64,000 nucleotides of DNA from Collybiopsis luxurians FD-317 M1 (GCA_000827265.1 KN834752.1:982948-1046947), one strand, 5' to 3'. Shown: positions 21,984 through 34,897, numbered from the stretch's first letter. Numbers and translations are program-made. Notes: generated from the letters alone by a model not told the origin.

Positions 21984-24941
21984 ATGTCCCTTTCTTCCTC
22001 CTGGAAACCCAAACGCACGTACGAAGAAGGTTCACCCTCTCTCCTATTGCGTACTCGATTCACTGCTGACTATGGAATACCCAAGTTGACAAACTTCTAT
22101 GCGCACCCGGTTCCCTGCTCGAACTTCAAACTCAAGTACGGAAGAGATCAGCTGGCTTTTTGTTTGCGGCGCTGATAGCTATGTTAACAGGAAGTCGACG
22201 GTCTTGTCCAACGCGTCTACAAGAATCTTTGGCCCTCCCTCAGAGCTTTTTGGTTGCACGTTTCGAAACAACATGCGGACAAGCTTTGTATCGTCTATGA
22301 GAACCAACGTTTGACATTTCGCGAGGTTGCTGATCGCGCCGCTCAAGTAGCCAGTGTCTGTCGGGATATATATGGGATAAAAAAAGGTATGTTGCCACAT
22401 CGCCCTTGATGGCTGAACTAGATAATCAATTTGCTTCTAAGGGGATCGTGTCGCAATATGCTCTCGTAACTATCCCGAATACCTGATCGTTTTCTGGGCT
22501 TGCCACCTCATAGGGGCTGTAAGCGTCCTGGTCAATGCGTACGTTACCGAGTATCCTCTCGAACGAACTTTTCCCTGAATGTGCCTTTTCACCAGCTGGA
22601 TGCCAGTAGAGACAATCAAGCACGTCCTCATAAACACACAATGCTCCCTGGTTTTCCTCGACTCGGAAAGAGCTGATCAGCTCTCCTCGAAGGTGGCAGA
22701 TATAAAATCAGCGGCGGGAACAAAGGGCTTCATTGTCGTTCAATCTCAAGAAGGGAAAGGCTCTTGGTCCGGAATGGAAACGTGGAAATCTCGCATCGAG
22801 CAGAACCCTCGAGATGCTCGTCGTGTGCTAGAAGACGATCCCAAGATCTTGCCGGAAGACAATGCAACCATTCTCTTCACTTCGGGAACTGGGGGTCTAC
22901 CAAGTATTTATTCTTCTTTGTTTGACAGAGTGAATGCTTAACCATTCGTGCCAGAGGGATGTTTGAGCACGCAGAGAGCGTTTCTCACGAACCTCTTTAA
23001 TGTAAGTCTACGCTACGCGACTGTCTGCTTTATTGAAATATAATATTCGTTCTAGAGCTTGTCTAGCATAGGTTAGTGTCAGGTTTCGAGGGCTAGCATC
23101 ACCAAATATTCATGAAATGAGCTCCTTAGGACGAGCAACCCTTCGTCGAGGGGAAGAATTTACCCTCGCGTCTCCCCCAGGACCCCAGCCTGGAATTTTC
23201 CTTCCATCGCCGCTTTTCCATTCAGCAGGATTGTCATTAGTGGTGGGTGTCTATCAGCGTCGCTACTTTGATTCGTTCTCAACGCTGTTTGAAACTCAGA
23301 TGATACAATCTCTAACTGGCGCCAAACTCGTAATGATCCGCCAATGGAACGTTGAGAAAGGTGAGTTTGTTCATTATAAACTGGCAAGATGTCATAATGC
23401 TGACTCTGCGAGTACCCAAGCTGCCGAGTAGGTACTTTTTTCTTCAAGAATAGGATTGAGTATTGACGTGAAAAAGATTGATCAAGAAAGAGATGATCGT
23501 TATCACAGGAGGGTGAGCTATCAAAAACTTGTCATCTGTGATTGAAGGGACTGAAGTGCAAGTCTACAGAGTTCAAAGTATGATCGGGGACCTGGCAGGA
23601 AGTTCCGCGAAAGGCGCCCCGCTCAGGACTATTCTTTACGGCGGCGCGCCTGTATCGGAGCATCAGGCGAAACGGGCTCGAGAAGCTTTCCCCACTGCGT
23701 CTTTGAGTCATGCGTACGGCTTGACAGAAACTAATGCTGGTATTGTGGCGTTTGGTAGGTGCCCAAATCCTAGATATTTTGCTCCTGATCCCGACTGAGT
23801 ATGACTTTCCAGGTGGTGAGGATTACGAAGCAAGGCTCAAAAGTTGGCAAGTTTAACCGTTTGACATTTGAGTTGTATGGTGAAATGACAATCTTTCTTG
23901 CAGTGGTCGGCCCATGCCAGTCAATGACATCTTGATCATGAATGAAAATGGCGTTCGCTGTCCGACTGGTACCGCTGGCGAAGTGTGGCTGAGAGGTCCA
24001 AATCGTACGGCCGAAGCTTTCCACATTGCCAGCGAGGTCTAACCATTTTTCTAGTAATGAAATGCTATTGGGGTGATGCAGGTACGTGCTTACTGTCCTT
24101 TGGCAGCTTTACCCTCGGAGCTCATTCCTTATTATACAGTGGCAACCAGTAAGGTAAATCGGTTTCTGTTCTTGTCCCTAAAAATCAATTTAACTTAATT
24201 TGGATCAAATGCAAAGGCTCTGACCAAGGTAAATAACCTCGGTCCATTTCCACTGCTAGACAAAGGCTTATCGGGCTTCCTTCTGATTTAGGACGGCTGG
24301 CTTAAGAGTGGAGATGTTGGCTATGTAGATGAAGAAGGATTCTTATACATCAAGGATAGACTGAAAGATATTATAATTCGCGGTAGGTGCTCTGCGATCA
24401 AAGTGTGACTTCTTCATCTCTAATTTCCGCGGTTCCAGGAGGAGAAAACATTGTAAGTGGAATTGCGCTAGCAACGATGTGCAGCTCAAAATCGTAACTC
24501 GTCAGGACTCTGTCTTGGTTCAAAACACCTTATATGCCGATGAAGGCGTACTAGAGGTTGCAGCTGTCGGTGTCCCTGATGCCAGGTTGGGAGAGCTTGT
24601 CACAGCCCTTGTGACCGTCAAACCGTCACACAAGGGCAAAGTAACTGAAGCGTCATTGATGAACTTGGCCCGAAAACAGTCTGTGTCTCTTTTCAGCTTC
24701 AGTTTTCAGGATGATTGAAACATTCCTTCTAGTCTTCCTGTCTTCGCCGTGCCTGTGATGATCTTGATCAGTGAAGACGAATTCCGTGCGTGTTGTATCG
24801 CTTTGTACTTCTCCAATCGATTTAAATCTTTCAATAGCCCACACACCCACCGGCAAGATAATCAAAGTTGGTCTTCGCAAAATCGCAGCCGAGGAATGGA
24901 CAAAGCGACAAAAGTCAGGTCCTACTAAGGGAAAGTTGTAG
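21984..24941 (+). CDS. AMP-dependent acyl-CoA synthetase, 4-coumarate-CoA-ligase-like
   Basis: This is an adenylate-forming ligase (ANL family) that would make an acyl- or aryl-CoA thioester; the substrate is not predictable. Exon 1 is [15 protein letters not shown]. After an intron, [17 protein letters not shown] continues the frame, then [20 protein letters not shown]. The ATP-binding loop [12 protein letters not shown] is rebuilt across an intron (CCAA/gtattt to ccag/AGGGA). Further motifs are [95 protein letters not shown] and [14 protein letters not shown] (catalytic lysine). About 14 short introns explain every in-frame stop. One join, near 23513-23575 after ITGG, is uncertain. TAG at 24939-24941. 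Converges with the F-box gene. Confidence 0.9.
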
Positions 24942-25134
24942 ATCATTTCTAAAATGTCCCTAATACGTCGCCACGTCTGCAGCTCTAAACCATGTACTTA
25001 GTTGTGCGAAGAGATTCTAGACATTAGACCTTATCAGTCCCTATTGCAAAACAATTTTTTGTGCTCTAATCAATTCATTTTCAATTCATGTCTATCAAAA
25101 AATCCTGGTTCAGAACAGTTACTGATAACCTCTA

Positions 25135-26780
25135 TTACACAAATTCCATCGCACAGAGAACCCCTCTCTCTAAATTATCCATCAATACATACAACACCCC
25201 CAATCGTTCATCAAATTCCAAACACTTAATGTCGTTGATCCATGAATAAGGCCGCTTGGGTCGTGATTCGGCGGTATCGGGAATCGACAAGGGGAGTTGC
25301 GGTCGATAAAGCGTCGATTTCCTTGTAGAAGCATCGTAGTGGACCAGAAAGATCTCTGCCGTAGCATGACCCGAATCTGGATTTGAATCCCCGCTAGAAT
25401 TCGCTCTACGGTTCGCTGCTTCAGTAACAGTGACACCAACATCAACCTCGAAGTCGTGCCCGATACCGTCCACGTTGGGAATTATATCGACATCGCAGAC
25501 AAATGCACCCCATGCCCCGGATTCTGACCCAGCACACGGCACTTCAAAAAACTGAAGGCCCGGAAGCCGCAAGCGGTGGGCTGGCTCTAGCGGTAATTGC
25601 TCGTCTCTGCTACCCAAATCCCAAAAACAGCATTCGGTAAACTGGTCGTTCCCAGCATAGGTAGCATAATAGGCCGTCACTGCGAATTTGGCAGGTGAGT
25701 GGATGTTGCCGGGTACAGGTTTAGAACTGGAAGCATAGAACCCGCAACGCTCGAACGAATATAGACTTGAATTCGGCATGGGAGTGGTGAGTGAAAGATT
25801 GAGGTGATGGTTTTGAACCGCTGGATTCGGAGTATAAGGAAGATAATCCTTCGAACACCGGTACAAACACGATGTCCTGGCATTACTAACTGTGAGATAG
25901 AGATCTTGCTCATTGAAGGCAAGGTCTACTGAATCAACTTCCATCTCCTGCAGAAGAAGAAAGATCGAATTACCGAAATTAATAAACAGCTGCAGGTACT
26001 CACTGTCAGATCAGTCTCAATAACACAACTTGTCTCATGAAACACATTGATGCCAATGATATGAATGGACGTAGCCATTTTCGTGATAGCGACGACACCA
26101 TCAGGATTGATCGCGCACGAAGGATACATGGCTGGATAAGTGACGTCTAGAGGGGAACGGTGCAGGACCGACAGACGGACATTGGAATAGGAAAAGGAAG
26201 ATGACTGGGACAAGTCGACGTCCAGGTCATACTTCAAACAGAGGACAACGACAGAGGTCGCCACAAATTCCTGCAGCGACTCTGCCAAAAGCAAGCAAAC
26301 CAAGAACATGCCTTTATCCGCTGCCACAGTGCTCTGTGCAAGGATGTTTCTTCCGATGTATACCTCGCTCAGACATTCACCCTTGGGTAAGTCCCAGCAC
26401 CTCGCCATCCCGTCTTTGAGGTCACAAGTAAGATACATGGTGGTGCCACTGATAGGGCATATAGAATCGTGACGGCATTCCAAGTACTTCCGAACGCGAA
26501 CTGGACGTGGATTCGAGGATGAAAACATGGCCTTTTGACGCTTTAGGGTCCGCAATGTTAGATCCTTTACGTCTCCAATCAATTCAGAGTGTGGAGGAGA
26601 AGCGAGAGGGACAGATGAATGATGGAGGGTTCGGAGAAGAATGTGCCAGAAACTGTTGTGAGAACGAAGGACGTGAAATTTGCGAGAGATCAAGGTTAGT
26701 GAAAGTGCATCATGAACTTCCAAGAAGGAGACCAATTCCAGAAAAACATCCAGGGGCACACCTTCTAATCCTGGTGACAT
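25135..26780 (-). CDS. F-box protein with WD/beta-propeller-like C-terminal region
   Basis: The start (LEGVPLDVFLELVSFL, then EVHDALSLTLISRKFHVLRS and FWHILLRTL) is a canonical F-box, the Skp1-binding module of SCF ubiquitin ligases. A short intron (donor gtgagt just after ETDLT, acceptor ctgcag before EMEVDSVDLAF, about 25947-26004) joins the two halves. The remainder, about 480 residues, has repeated beta-strand-like segments (TTMYLTCDLKDGMARCWDLP, PDGVVAITKMATSIHIIGI, VDLAFNEQDLYLTVSNART) suggesting a propeller-like substrate-binding domain. No canonical WD repeat is clear. TAA at 25135-25137. Confidence 0.82.
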
Positions 26781-27001
26781 GGAGGTCAGAGGAACAAATA
26801 CAATATTAAGCGCTCAACTGACAGTGTCACGGGCGCCAATGTGCGAACCATCATTAACACAAGTAAGCATGAATGAATCATGAATTCCCCCTGAGTTCTT
26901 TTATGCTTGCGCATTCCCAGAAATAAGCATACAATACTATTACAATGAGATTATTTCTTTATATATATACGCTATTTCTGTACGACCCAGAAAAGCATCG
27001 C

Positions 27002-27438
27002 CTAGGCCTTTCGATTGATGTCCTGTTTAGCCTGACCCTGATCATGGCGAATATTGCCTGAGAAAGATGAGTTGAATACATGTTCAACGATAGGAAAAGA
27101 AGTTCCCCTACCAGCTGCTTGCTGAGATTTGTCACCCGTCATAGCGCCGACCACAGAATCTTTATAGCCTCCTGCGCGGTCGGCTGCACCCTCTACATAA
27201 CCCTCAGCTCGGGCGGCATTGTATTCAGCCTCACCCCTAGCGTGCTCTTCTTTACCAGATTGCTGCCATGATTGTGCTCCGGTAAGATTGCCAATCGCCT
27301 CGACAGCGTTGCCTTTCAAAGAATGAAATTGACCGGTGGTCTTGCTACGAATTAGAAAAGCAACATTAGTATCGGAACGACAGACCATGAATAGGGATCA
27401 GCATACTTGGGACTAGAGTTGTCGTTGTTGAAAGACAT
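27002..27438 (-). CDS. CsbD-like stress protein (mismatch/cruciform DNA recognition type)
   Basis: This is a small hydrophilic protein of the CsbD family. Fungal members have been described as recognising mismatched or cruciform DNA, and bacterial CsbD is a general-stress protein. Exon 1 gives [10 protein letters not shown]; an intron (donor gtatgc) leads to [39 protein letters not shown] and [20 protein letters not shown], followed by a segment with [14 protein letters not shown] second intron leads to [17 protein letters not shown], the conserved family end. TAG at 27002-27004. The helical, Gly/Ala/Gln-rich composition is typical of hydrophilin-like stress proteins. A TATA stretch lies about 85 nt upstream. 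Confidence 0.85.
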
Positions 27439-27521
27439 GTTAAGATGTGTAGTGTGTGATAGATAGTGTAAAGTGTGATAAGTAGTTGTTGATATTGTAG
27501 ACTAAAATCATCAAAGTCCCA

Positions 27522-27531
27522 GTTATATATA
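27522..27531 (-). promoter_or_regulatory. TATA box of the CsbD-like gene
   Basis: The minus strand reads TATATATAAC here, about 85-90 nt upstream of the ATG at 27438. Confidence 0.5.
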
Positions 27532-27704
27532 TGTACTTTGCCCTGAAAACTTGGAGTTGACTTGGAGCCAATTTCTTCATTAATGACGATTTGAGACAAG
27601 TACATATGTACCTATGATGAAAGTCGACGGTAATGTACTCCGTTTGCTCCATGACATCATATACCCGAACAGGAAGTAAAGTTGCCAAATAAGTCTATCG
27701 ACTT

Positions 27705-30083
27705 CTAGGAGAGAACAACCGAAACTCCATCGACAATCGTGGAGAACTGACTCCCCACTCTGGCCCAGTTCATCCACCATTCATCCACCGCATCCCTTGC
27801 ATCGTAGTTAAACTGCGCCACATAGCCCGCCCACACATGGGCCAGTGTGGCGTCATCTGCTCCTTCGGCATGCAGCGTTAGCCGGAAGCCATTGTTTCGC
27901 CCTTCACGTTCAGGACCTTCAGGGATGCCGAGAAGAAGTAGTGTGTCCATTCCATTGGTTTCCAAGGCCCGGGAACGTTTTTGTTTGATTTGTTGGTATC
28001 CGCTCAGAAGCAGAGACGCATTAGACTTTGATTCCGAAGGCGAAGGCAGTTGGGAGAAGAGCCGCCCAAACGTGAAAGCATCTTCAAACTGTCATAAGAA
28101 TGGAGTAAGCGAGTGTACTTTCAAATGATCTGAGACTGGGCACGTACAGCGGCCGCTCTGTAAACCATCCAGGAAATGAATAAGCGAGTATATCACTGGC
28201 ACTGTTTCACTCACGTATTTTGTGTACCATTAATCTGTTTCAGCAGAGGGTAATGAGATTGAACAAACGAACACAATCAGTGACTTACATATACTGAGTG
28301 AGCAGCATCTCCCATTATAACCACCTGGCCAAGTTTCGATACATATCCAGGTAGATCGTAGACCGTCTGAATATTCCAGTGGCTCGTTGAGCCAAGTTGA
28401 ATCAGTTTTTTAATTCTGCCCGGCGAGTGAAGCTTGTGAACGAAGGTATCCAATTGACTATGCATTATACCCACCTTGGCTCGTATTCCCCCACTTTTGA
28501 CAGCATCTTCTCAATTGGCGTACCGGTTGAGAGCCATTCATCATCCTTGTCTAAAGGTTCTGGAGGCTTTGCGTATGTGAGGTCGAGGGTGTATAAATCG
28601 GGCCCGTACTGAAATGAAAAAGGAATCATCTAACGAGTGCTTCCTAATGGATGGGTGTCAATAGCTCACCTGCGCGATGGCGATGCTTGTCTCGTTGGCC
28701 ATATAGACCATCCACTATAACCAATGATGAGCATGCGCACGATATATTTTTGAATGGTCAATAACTGCATTGACATACATGTTTCTCTTTCTCCCCCATC
28801 TCCATTAAAGAAGCCAGCTCCGGATCTGATTGTATTAATGAGGCAGGGATCTCTATTGTCGCACTAGATTGGACAATGAGAGAGTACGATAAGGATAAAT
28901 ACCAGCACTTACCCAGTAATGAATTTCATTGGGGGAAGAGCAGACTTCTCCGACTCGCTGTCCGAGAAACAATCGGTATCATCCGTTTCCTCTGCTTCAG
29001 ATAGCAGTACTTGGCGTGCGACACTATGTTTTCCGTCGGCACCGATCACCTAGAGAGACGGGGAGGAAAGAAAATATATTCAGTAATGGCAAAGCGATAC
29101 TTACTATATCTCCGTTAATTCGCTTGCCAGATTTTCCTATGACCGTTGGTCCGATATTATTGCCTTTGTTGAGTGCTTGGTCACATGTAAGAATCTCTAC
29201 TGCCTCAAAGCCATGGCAAATCTCAACTCCGGTATCTATGCAAAGGGTATAGAGGTGTTCGTGAAGATCTCGGTGCTGTTGAGAGAAAGGCGTAGTCAGT
29301 AACAGACCCAGGATTTGAACTCACTTGAGGAATACTTCAGGGAAACGGCCATCGCGTGCAAGCAGTGGCTGAACCAAGAATATTCAATCCCAGACTTACG
29401 GGAATAAAGTAAAAATCGGATCCTAAATCATTCATAATTTCTTCTGCAAAAACCATCTGGCCTACAAGCTCAGCTGTGTCACCGTCCTTGCCTGGAGTAT
29501 CAACCAATAAATACTGGTAAGTATTTACTCTAGTAGTATACAAGGTGGTAAAGTCGACTTGAGTGTCAAGCGCGACTACGTCCTTGCACTTACATTGATG
29601 CATACGAATCCTAACCAAGATTGGGATTTCAAAGGATAACGGACATCAGCTTGGGAAGAACACTCCCATTCATGAAAGACGCACCCCGCACTCTTGGTGG
29701 CTCGGATATTCAATAGGTTTTCCGTTCTTGGCAGCTCCAACAGTAGCCGCGTCATGTTGGGAGGAATCCTTACTCCGCCGCGTTGAGCCTACGGAAAAAC
29801 TCCAGAATAAGTACATGAATGATTCTTCAACGTTCAACTCATATCAGATCTTCAGAATCTGATAACGCCAAGCCTCGATGGGAACACAGGGATGGTGCGT
29901 TCAGTGAAAGAGAACGGTTTCATAACCGAACCGTGGAGAAACACTTACCGACACTTGGTCGCTACGCGAAGATTTCTCGAGAACCACAACGTCATGTCCG
30001 GCTTGCTTTAACAAATACGCGATTGTAAGTCCCGCAACACCAGCTCCTGTTACAAGGAATCTGAGAACTTTCAAAGAGCCCAT
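27705..30083 (-). CDS. FAD-dependent aromatic-ring monooxygenase (PHBH fold)
   Basis: This is a group A flavin monooxygenase (salicylate/6-hydroxynicotinate hydroxylase-like); the substrate is unknown. The ATG at 30083 starts MGSLKVLRFLVTGAGVAGL, with the dinucleotide-binding GxGxxG, continuing AYLLKQAGHDVVVLEKSSRS. Later exons give RGGVRIPPNMTRLLLELPRT, HRDLHEHLYTLC, then GDIVIGADGKHSVARQVLL (the DG motif) and KLGQVVIMGDAAHSVY (the GD flavin-binding motif). The C-terminal region contains YVAQFNYDARDAVDEWWMN. It ends GVSVVLS, TAG at 27705-27707. About ten short introns split it. All three flavin motifs are intact. Confidence 0.88.
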
Positions 30084-30476
30084 CTTTTTGACGAGGAAGA
30101 GAAAGACGGTGAAGAGTGTGAAAGGAAGTGAAAGGACTTTCTCTGCTAGGTACGGCCTGTTACGGCGGAGGGGAGGGTATGCAACCCTGAAGCGTCCCTT
30201 GTCAAAGGCTCAGCTTTGAGCCTTTACTGCTCCGTCAATTATCATCCTCCCTAAAGATCCAATTTTTGCGGTCATCAAATTGACGACACCGTGCCACGGA
30301 CCCAGGCTTCAAGATCCAGACCTTAACTTCAGTCGACAACGAGACCTCGGAGCCCCGCGCATCTGAAGGAAGACACGTACATATAAATGCCTAGTTATTT
30401 CAATCCAATTCAACTTCGCGTTGCACGCCTGCGCAGAATACACTGTCTGCTGAGGGAACTTGTGAAGGCCACTGAG

Positions 30477-30486
30477 TATATAAAAG
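30477..30486 (+). promoter_or_regulatory. orphan TATA box
   Basis: TATATAAAAG on the plus strand with no plus-strand coding sequence downstream. See findings. Confidence 0.35.
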
Positions 30487-30722
30487 AGATGCGAACTTCA
30501 GAAGCATTGTTAACCGGATAGTGTTAATTATCAGGGTTGACTACCGAAGCGCATATAAGCATGGGGTCGTCAAGATTGAGGTCACATCCCATCACACTGT
30601 GACAGTGCGCGGAAGGTGACGCGAAAAGAAATAACACTGTCTATTTTTTTGGTTCAAAGTACGTATATGGTATTCAGAATTAATGAATCAAGTCCCTCTA
30701 AGCAATTCTCATCTATGTAGAG

Positions 30723-30730
30723 TATAAAAG
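30723..30730 (+). promoter_or_regulatory. second orphan TATA box
   Basis: TATAAAAG on the plus strand, 246 bp after the first. No plus-strand ORF follows. Confidence 0.35.
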
Positions 30731-30968
30731 AACCATATGAGCTGATAAGTAAAGCGGAGGCCAAGCAAGTAAGTTACACGTTAAGAAAAGACCGTATCTG
30801 GAACATCTGCGTCAGACAACTAGAGGAAAAGATATACATGTATTCGGGGCAGGTTTTGTAAAAAAAATTGAGCTTTATATCATGTCCGTTCTGTTTCGAT
30901 GTTTTCGTACCATTGATGTGACTGCGTCGCAAACTGTCTCGTGTGTCTCCTCTGACTGCTCCGCTTCC

Positions 30969-33900
30969 TTAATCATCTCCTTCCTGAGAATGGAGAATAG
31001 ATTGGGATCCTTCAATACCCAATAGCCCCTCCATAGCTCCAACAACTTCTGCTGGACTTGTTACATGCCAACTCGCAAGTGTGCGCTTCGAACTATGCCC
31101 GACAGCAACGGTGAAAATGGCTTCGGGGGCGAGCTGTATATGAACGGGATGGAACTTGCTTGCTGCCCCGCCGCTGTACGTCGAGCTAGAGTTGTCCTCT
31201 TCATCTTCTTCATCTTCGTCAACTAGCGTCACGCTCAAAGGAGCTTCCATTAAGAAGTCAACTTTATCTCCGCTTGATCCATCTTCAGTGGCACCGTTGA
31301 CATGGGCAGCAGAGCCGAGTGGAGAAGGTAGTGAGGGTCCAGGAGAAGGACGTTCGGTGAATTGCCGAAGAGCGCGGAACATGTCTTCGTCCGTCTATAC
31401 TTATGAGTTAGAGAGATTTACGAAGAGAGCTACAACAAAAATTGAACCTTATCGTCTCCGGCGCAAAAGATAAACTCGACCTGCGGATTCTTGTACACGA
31501 GTCTTTTGACAATCTCGCCCTTGTTAACCGCAATTGGACGAACTTCCAGGTTCTTCTTTCCAACGAGCACTGAGTGGATGTAAATCAGTTTAGAGAACGG
31601 AACGCATGAAGAAATATCAACCTTCAATTGGCCTCTTGTGCGCCAGATTATTCTCCAGTAAATCTTGACACTGCCGGCACTGGAACTGACCCCATTCCGG
31701 ATCCGCAGAACGGTAATGCCAAGTTATGCTCGACTTTTTCACCTCGATATGTGATCCTGTGGTACGCTCGGTATAGTACCTAGCCGAAATTAACATGTAT
31801 AAGTCTCATAACACGGAAATTGGATGGGACAGAACATACTTGAACACTTCGAGCACTTCCGACATCCAGGACATGTCAAGTTTAGAAGTGAAGTTACGCC
31901 ATGGGGATGCAGCAGACGCGTCAGATTTCTTGGGCTCACGGATGAACCCGCCATGTTCGGCGCTAAATCCAAGTCCCCGTCCGCCGTTGGCAGTTCCTAC
32001 TGCTCCGAGATGTTCGTCAAGGAAATCTGCATCGCGACCTAAAATATAGGAAAGTTATGAGACATTATTCAAAGTCCGATAAACTTCTTACTTACCACTG
32101 ATGATATAAACCAGATTCCTCTCATCCCTACATAACTTATCCAGCGCCCGCAAAGTCTGTTCGCTTGGTACGGCAGCAGAAGGAACCTTGACAATGGGCG
32201 CAAGCGTTCCATCGTAGTCAAAGAAGAATAATCTCGTAGGTTTTACCCGAGGGGATGTAGGTGAACGAGGTATAGTTCCTGCAAGGTCATACCACTTTCG
32301 GATCTGAGCAGAATCCAAGTACGGTGTCTCTTTCTTCGTCTGTATACCATTCGTGATACCATTGACTGTTCCATGAGTACTTGCTGATACCTGCTGTAAC
32401 AGCATTTCCACGAGTACACTGGCCCACATATGACTTGTTCGTGTAGTAACAACATCGTACAAGTATTTATGCCGGGTTATTTTTTCCGCTTCTGGCATGA
32501 GGAGGGCACGATGCATGGCAGCTGCAACGCTGTGCAGATCCCAGGGGTTCACCCATAGGGCCCCTTGAGTACTTTGAGAGGAAGCATTATCCACGTTGTC
32601 GGATTCAAGAGAAGCCGACGTGATGGGTCCTGTTTTGACATTTTGAACATTTTGAACGTTGAAACCAGAGGTTGAAGAACAAAAAAATCCATAAATTGAA
32701 GAGACAATGTATGCAGGAAAATAAAAGAGACGGAGGAGACGAAGAAGGCCAAGGTAGCGAAAGAACCAAAACATACCGTCACGGGCGAAGATCCCATTGG
32801 ACTTGGTTGTTGCGGCAAACGCGATGGGATCCCCTCTAACTACGAGGTTGGGAGTAGGTATGGCCGATGTGGACGACGAGTCCCAGCCCAATTTGTGTTT
32901 GGATGTGTCTTGACAGTCGGTGATCAGCGGGGAGATTATAAAAGGGCCACGAAAGAAGAAATATATTCACCAAATCCGCCAGACAAATTCAACTTGCCGT
33001 TCATGTTTGGAGACGTTAATCCACCAGGGGACGTGGGCTCTTCTTCGCCTACGTAACAAGGAGTCAGTGAGGAGATAAGGAACTCGATAAAGTAAAGGCA
33101 CTGACCGGCCTCATCTGTATCTCCGGGACCTTTGGGACCTAAAATCCCCATCACGCCCATAAGCTCGGAAAGGACAGACGGAGATCGTTTAGTGCGTTCC
33201 TGGGCAATGACAAATTCCATACTGGTCGTATTCATCCCATCTCTCAGTGGCGTGATGACAGCAAGGTCCGCCACGCTCAGCAAGGCGTAAAATTCGTCTT
33301 TTTTGAGGGTTTGATGACTAGAGATCAGCAGTTGGTCTGAAAAGTTGGATAATGCAGTATTTTGGGACTCACTAGTGGTGACAAGGAATGAAATCAAGAG
33401 AGCCGTATGTACCGTTAATGTGAGCTACCAGTTCGGATACTTGACGTTCCAGTTTAGGAGAATCAGATATAGAAGGTGAAGTAACCTTAAACGGTTGTCG
33501 AACAATCAGACCACGCGCGTCTAACTCTCGGACAGAGTAGAAATATGTTACCTGAATCATGACGACCCTTCCTACCCACTCCGGATACATCTGCAGCATC
33601 TTTTCAAATGCCCTGAGCTTCTGTAGAACACCCTTAACTACATCCAGCTTGTCCCGACCAACAATAATCTTCTTGCCCTGATACAACGTCTTCAAAGCAT
33701 CGAACTTGGGTTTGATCCCCGGTCTTAAAACATCCCTGGCTACTCGCTCCGCGTCAATGCCTACAGGACAGTAAGAGACTGCGGTAAGATGCGATGAAGA
33801 AGGGTTCTCGATGCCTCGGCCGTTCGAATGAGACTCGTACCCGCATACACGGATGCATGTGGAAACGAAATGTCTGGAGTAGGAATAGTTTTGGAAGCAG

Positions 33901-34700
33901 ACCAGATTGGCGCCAAGCATCCCATCGAGAATCTCTTTTCTTCTCGGGAGGCATCTGAACACCTCGCTGCTTGGGAATGGGGTATGCACGAATAATCCCA
34001 CCACTGCATTGGGCAAGAGTTCCCTTAGCAGACTAGGGAGAAGAAGCAAGTGGTAATCGTGTACCCAGATCAAGTCGCCCGGTTGGTAAACTTCGGCGAT
34101 CCGGCGCGCAAAAGTAGCATTGGCGGCTTCATAGTGAGGATAATGGGAATCGGCGGAAGCGTACTCGGTCGCGACATCCTGCCAGAGAAGATAGTGAAAG
34201 AGGGGCCAAAGGATTTGTTTGCAGTATCCGTCGTAGTAGCCGTGCGCGACTGTGGATGGCATCCATACAGCCACGTAACTAGTGTGGTGGCTCCCATTAA
34301 CGTGGCCATCTTTACTGTCATGCACATCATCGATCTCGCCGCCATTGGCTAGAAGTTCGTCCAATTTTGCTTTGTCTGCGTCTGAGGCGTCTCCTGCACC
34401 TTCAACCCTTTCGATATCCCCTGTCCAACCTACAATGAGTTGATCATGGGTCGCACTAAGCGACCGAATACCAGAGATCATTGCTGCATGACCATATCTA
34501 GGGCCTAATGTCCATCGCTTCGAAGATGTTGAACATGACGGATCCTTGTCGTTGAGAGTACATGTAACGGGCAGCGAGTGACAGACATGTAGAATCCGGC
34601 CACTGAGTGGAACACCATTTCGCCTATGTCGGTCTTCGAGCTGCGCAATGGATGCACGAATTTCGGACAGCGAAGGAAGGGTGATAGTTGAATTGGCCAT
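30969..34700 (-). CDS. TPS2: trehalose-6-phosphate phosphatase, Tps2 type (GT20 plus TPP domains)
   Basis: Tps2 dephosphorylates trehalose-6-phosphate in the trehalose synthase complex. The N-terminal half is a GT20 domain: GRILHVCHSLPVTCTL, RYGHAAMISGIRSL, LIWVHDYHLLLLPSLL, VGLFVHTPFPSSEVFRCLPR, YCPVGIDAERVARDVL and VGRDKLDVVKGVLQKLRAFE. After VITPLRDGMNTTSMEFVIAQ and KRSPSVLSELMG comes an unusually long Gly/Ser/Thr-rich insert of about 150 residues (about 33150-32560) before ALWVNPWDLHSVAAAMHRAL. The phosphatase half has motif I FFFDYDGTLAPIV (about 32200-32225), VYIISGK, GKKNLEVRPIAVNKGEIVK and motif III CAGDDK/TDEDMFRALR, rebuilt over an intron at about 31396-31450. An acidic loop (EDEEDEEDNSSS) precedes the end. 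TAA at 30969-30971. All HAD motifs seen are intact. Confidence 0.92.
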
Positions 34701-34897
34701 AACGGCTGGATGAAAGACGAATGAAAGAGCAAATGACGATTTTCTGGCCTCAGATATCTAAGTTCTTTATGAGGTCAGAGTGTCGGTAATATCTGGAAGT
34801 GAATTGAAGAAGGGTGAAGAGGTGTCGGTGGTAGTGGCAGAAGATGGATGAAGAAACGAGAGAAGATGAGCCCGATATAAAAGGTTCTAGTTGAAGA

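Larger units (their letters stand above)
30084..30968. other. intergenic region with two orphan TATA boxes
   Basis: This is the 5' flank of the flavin monooxygenase and the 3' flank of the trehalose-phosphatase gene. No ORF of note is present on either strand. Two plus-strand TATA boxes (listed separately) point into the 3' end of the phosphatase gene. Confidence 0.6.

Noticed and set aside
22890..24250. In-frame stops suggesting the 4CL-like gene is a pseudogene
   Set aside because: Nearly every stop falls in an interval with GT-AG borders whose removal rebuilds family motifs such as [12 protein letters not shown] and [13 protein letters not shown].
29300..29330. tRNA T-arm-like sequence (minus strand GAGTTCAAATCCTGG)
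   Set aside because: It coincides with the donor end of an intron of the FAD monooxygenase (gtgagttcaaatcc). No A box or cloverleaf surrounds it.
9975..34700. A biosynthetic gene cluster (P450, ligase, monooxygenase)
   Set aside because: The three enzymes are separated by housekeeping genes (RRG9, NAC-beta, RabGAP) and there is no core PKS, NRPS or terpene synthase, so clustering is not supported.
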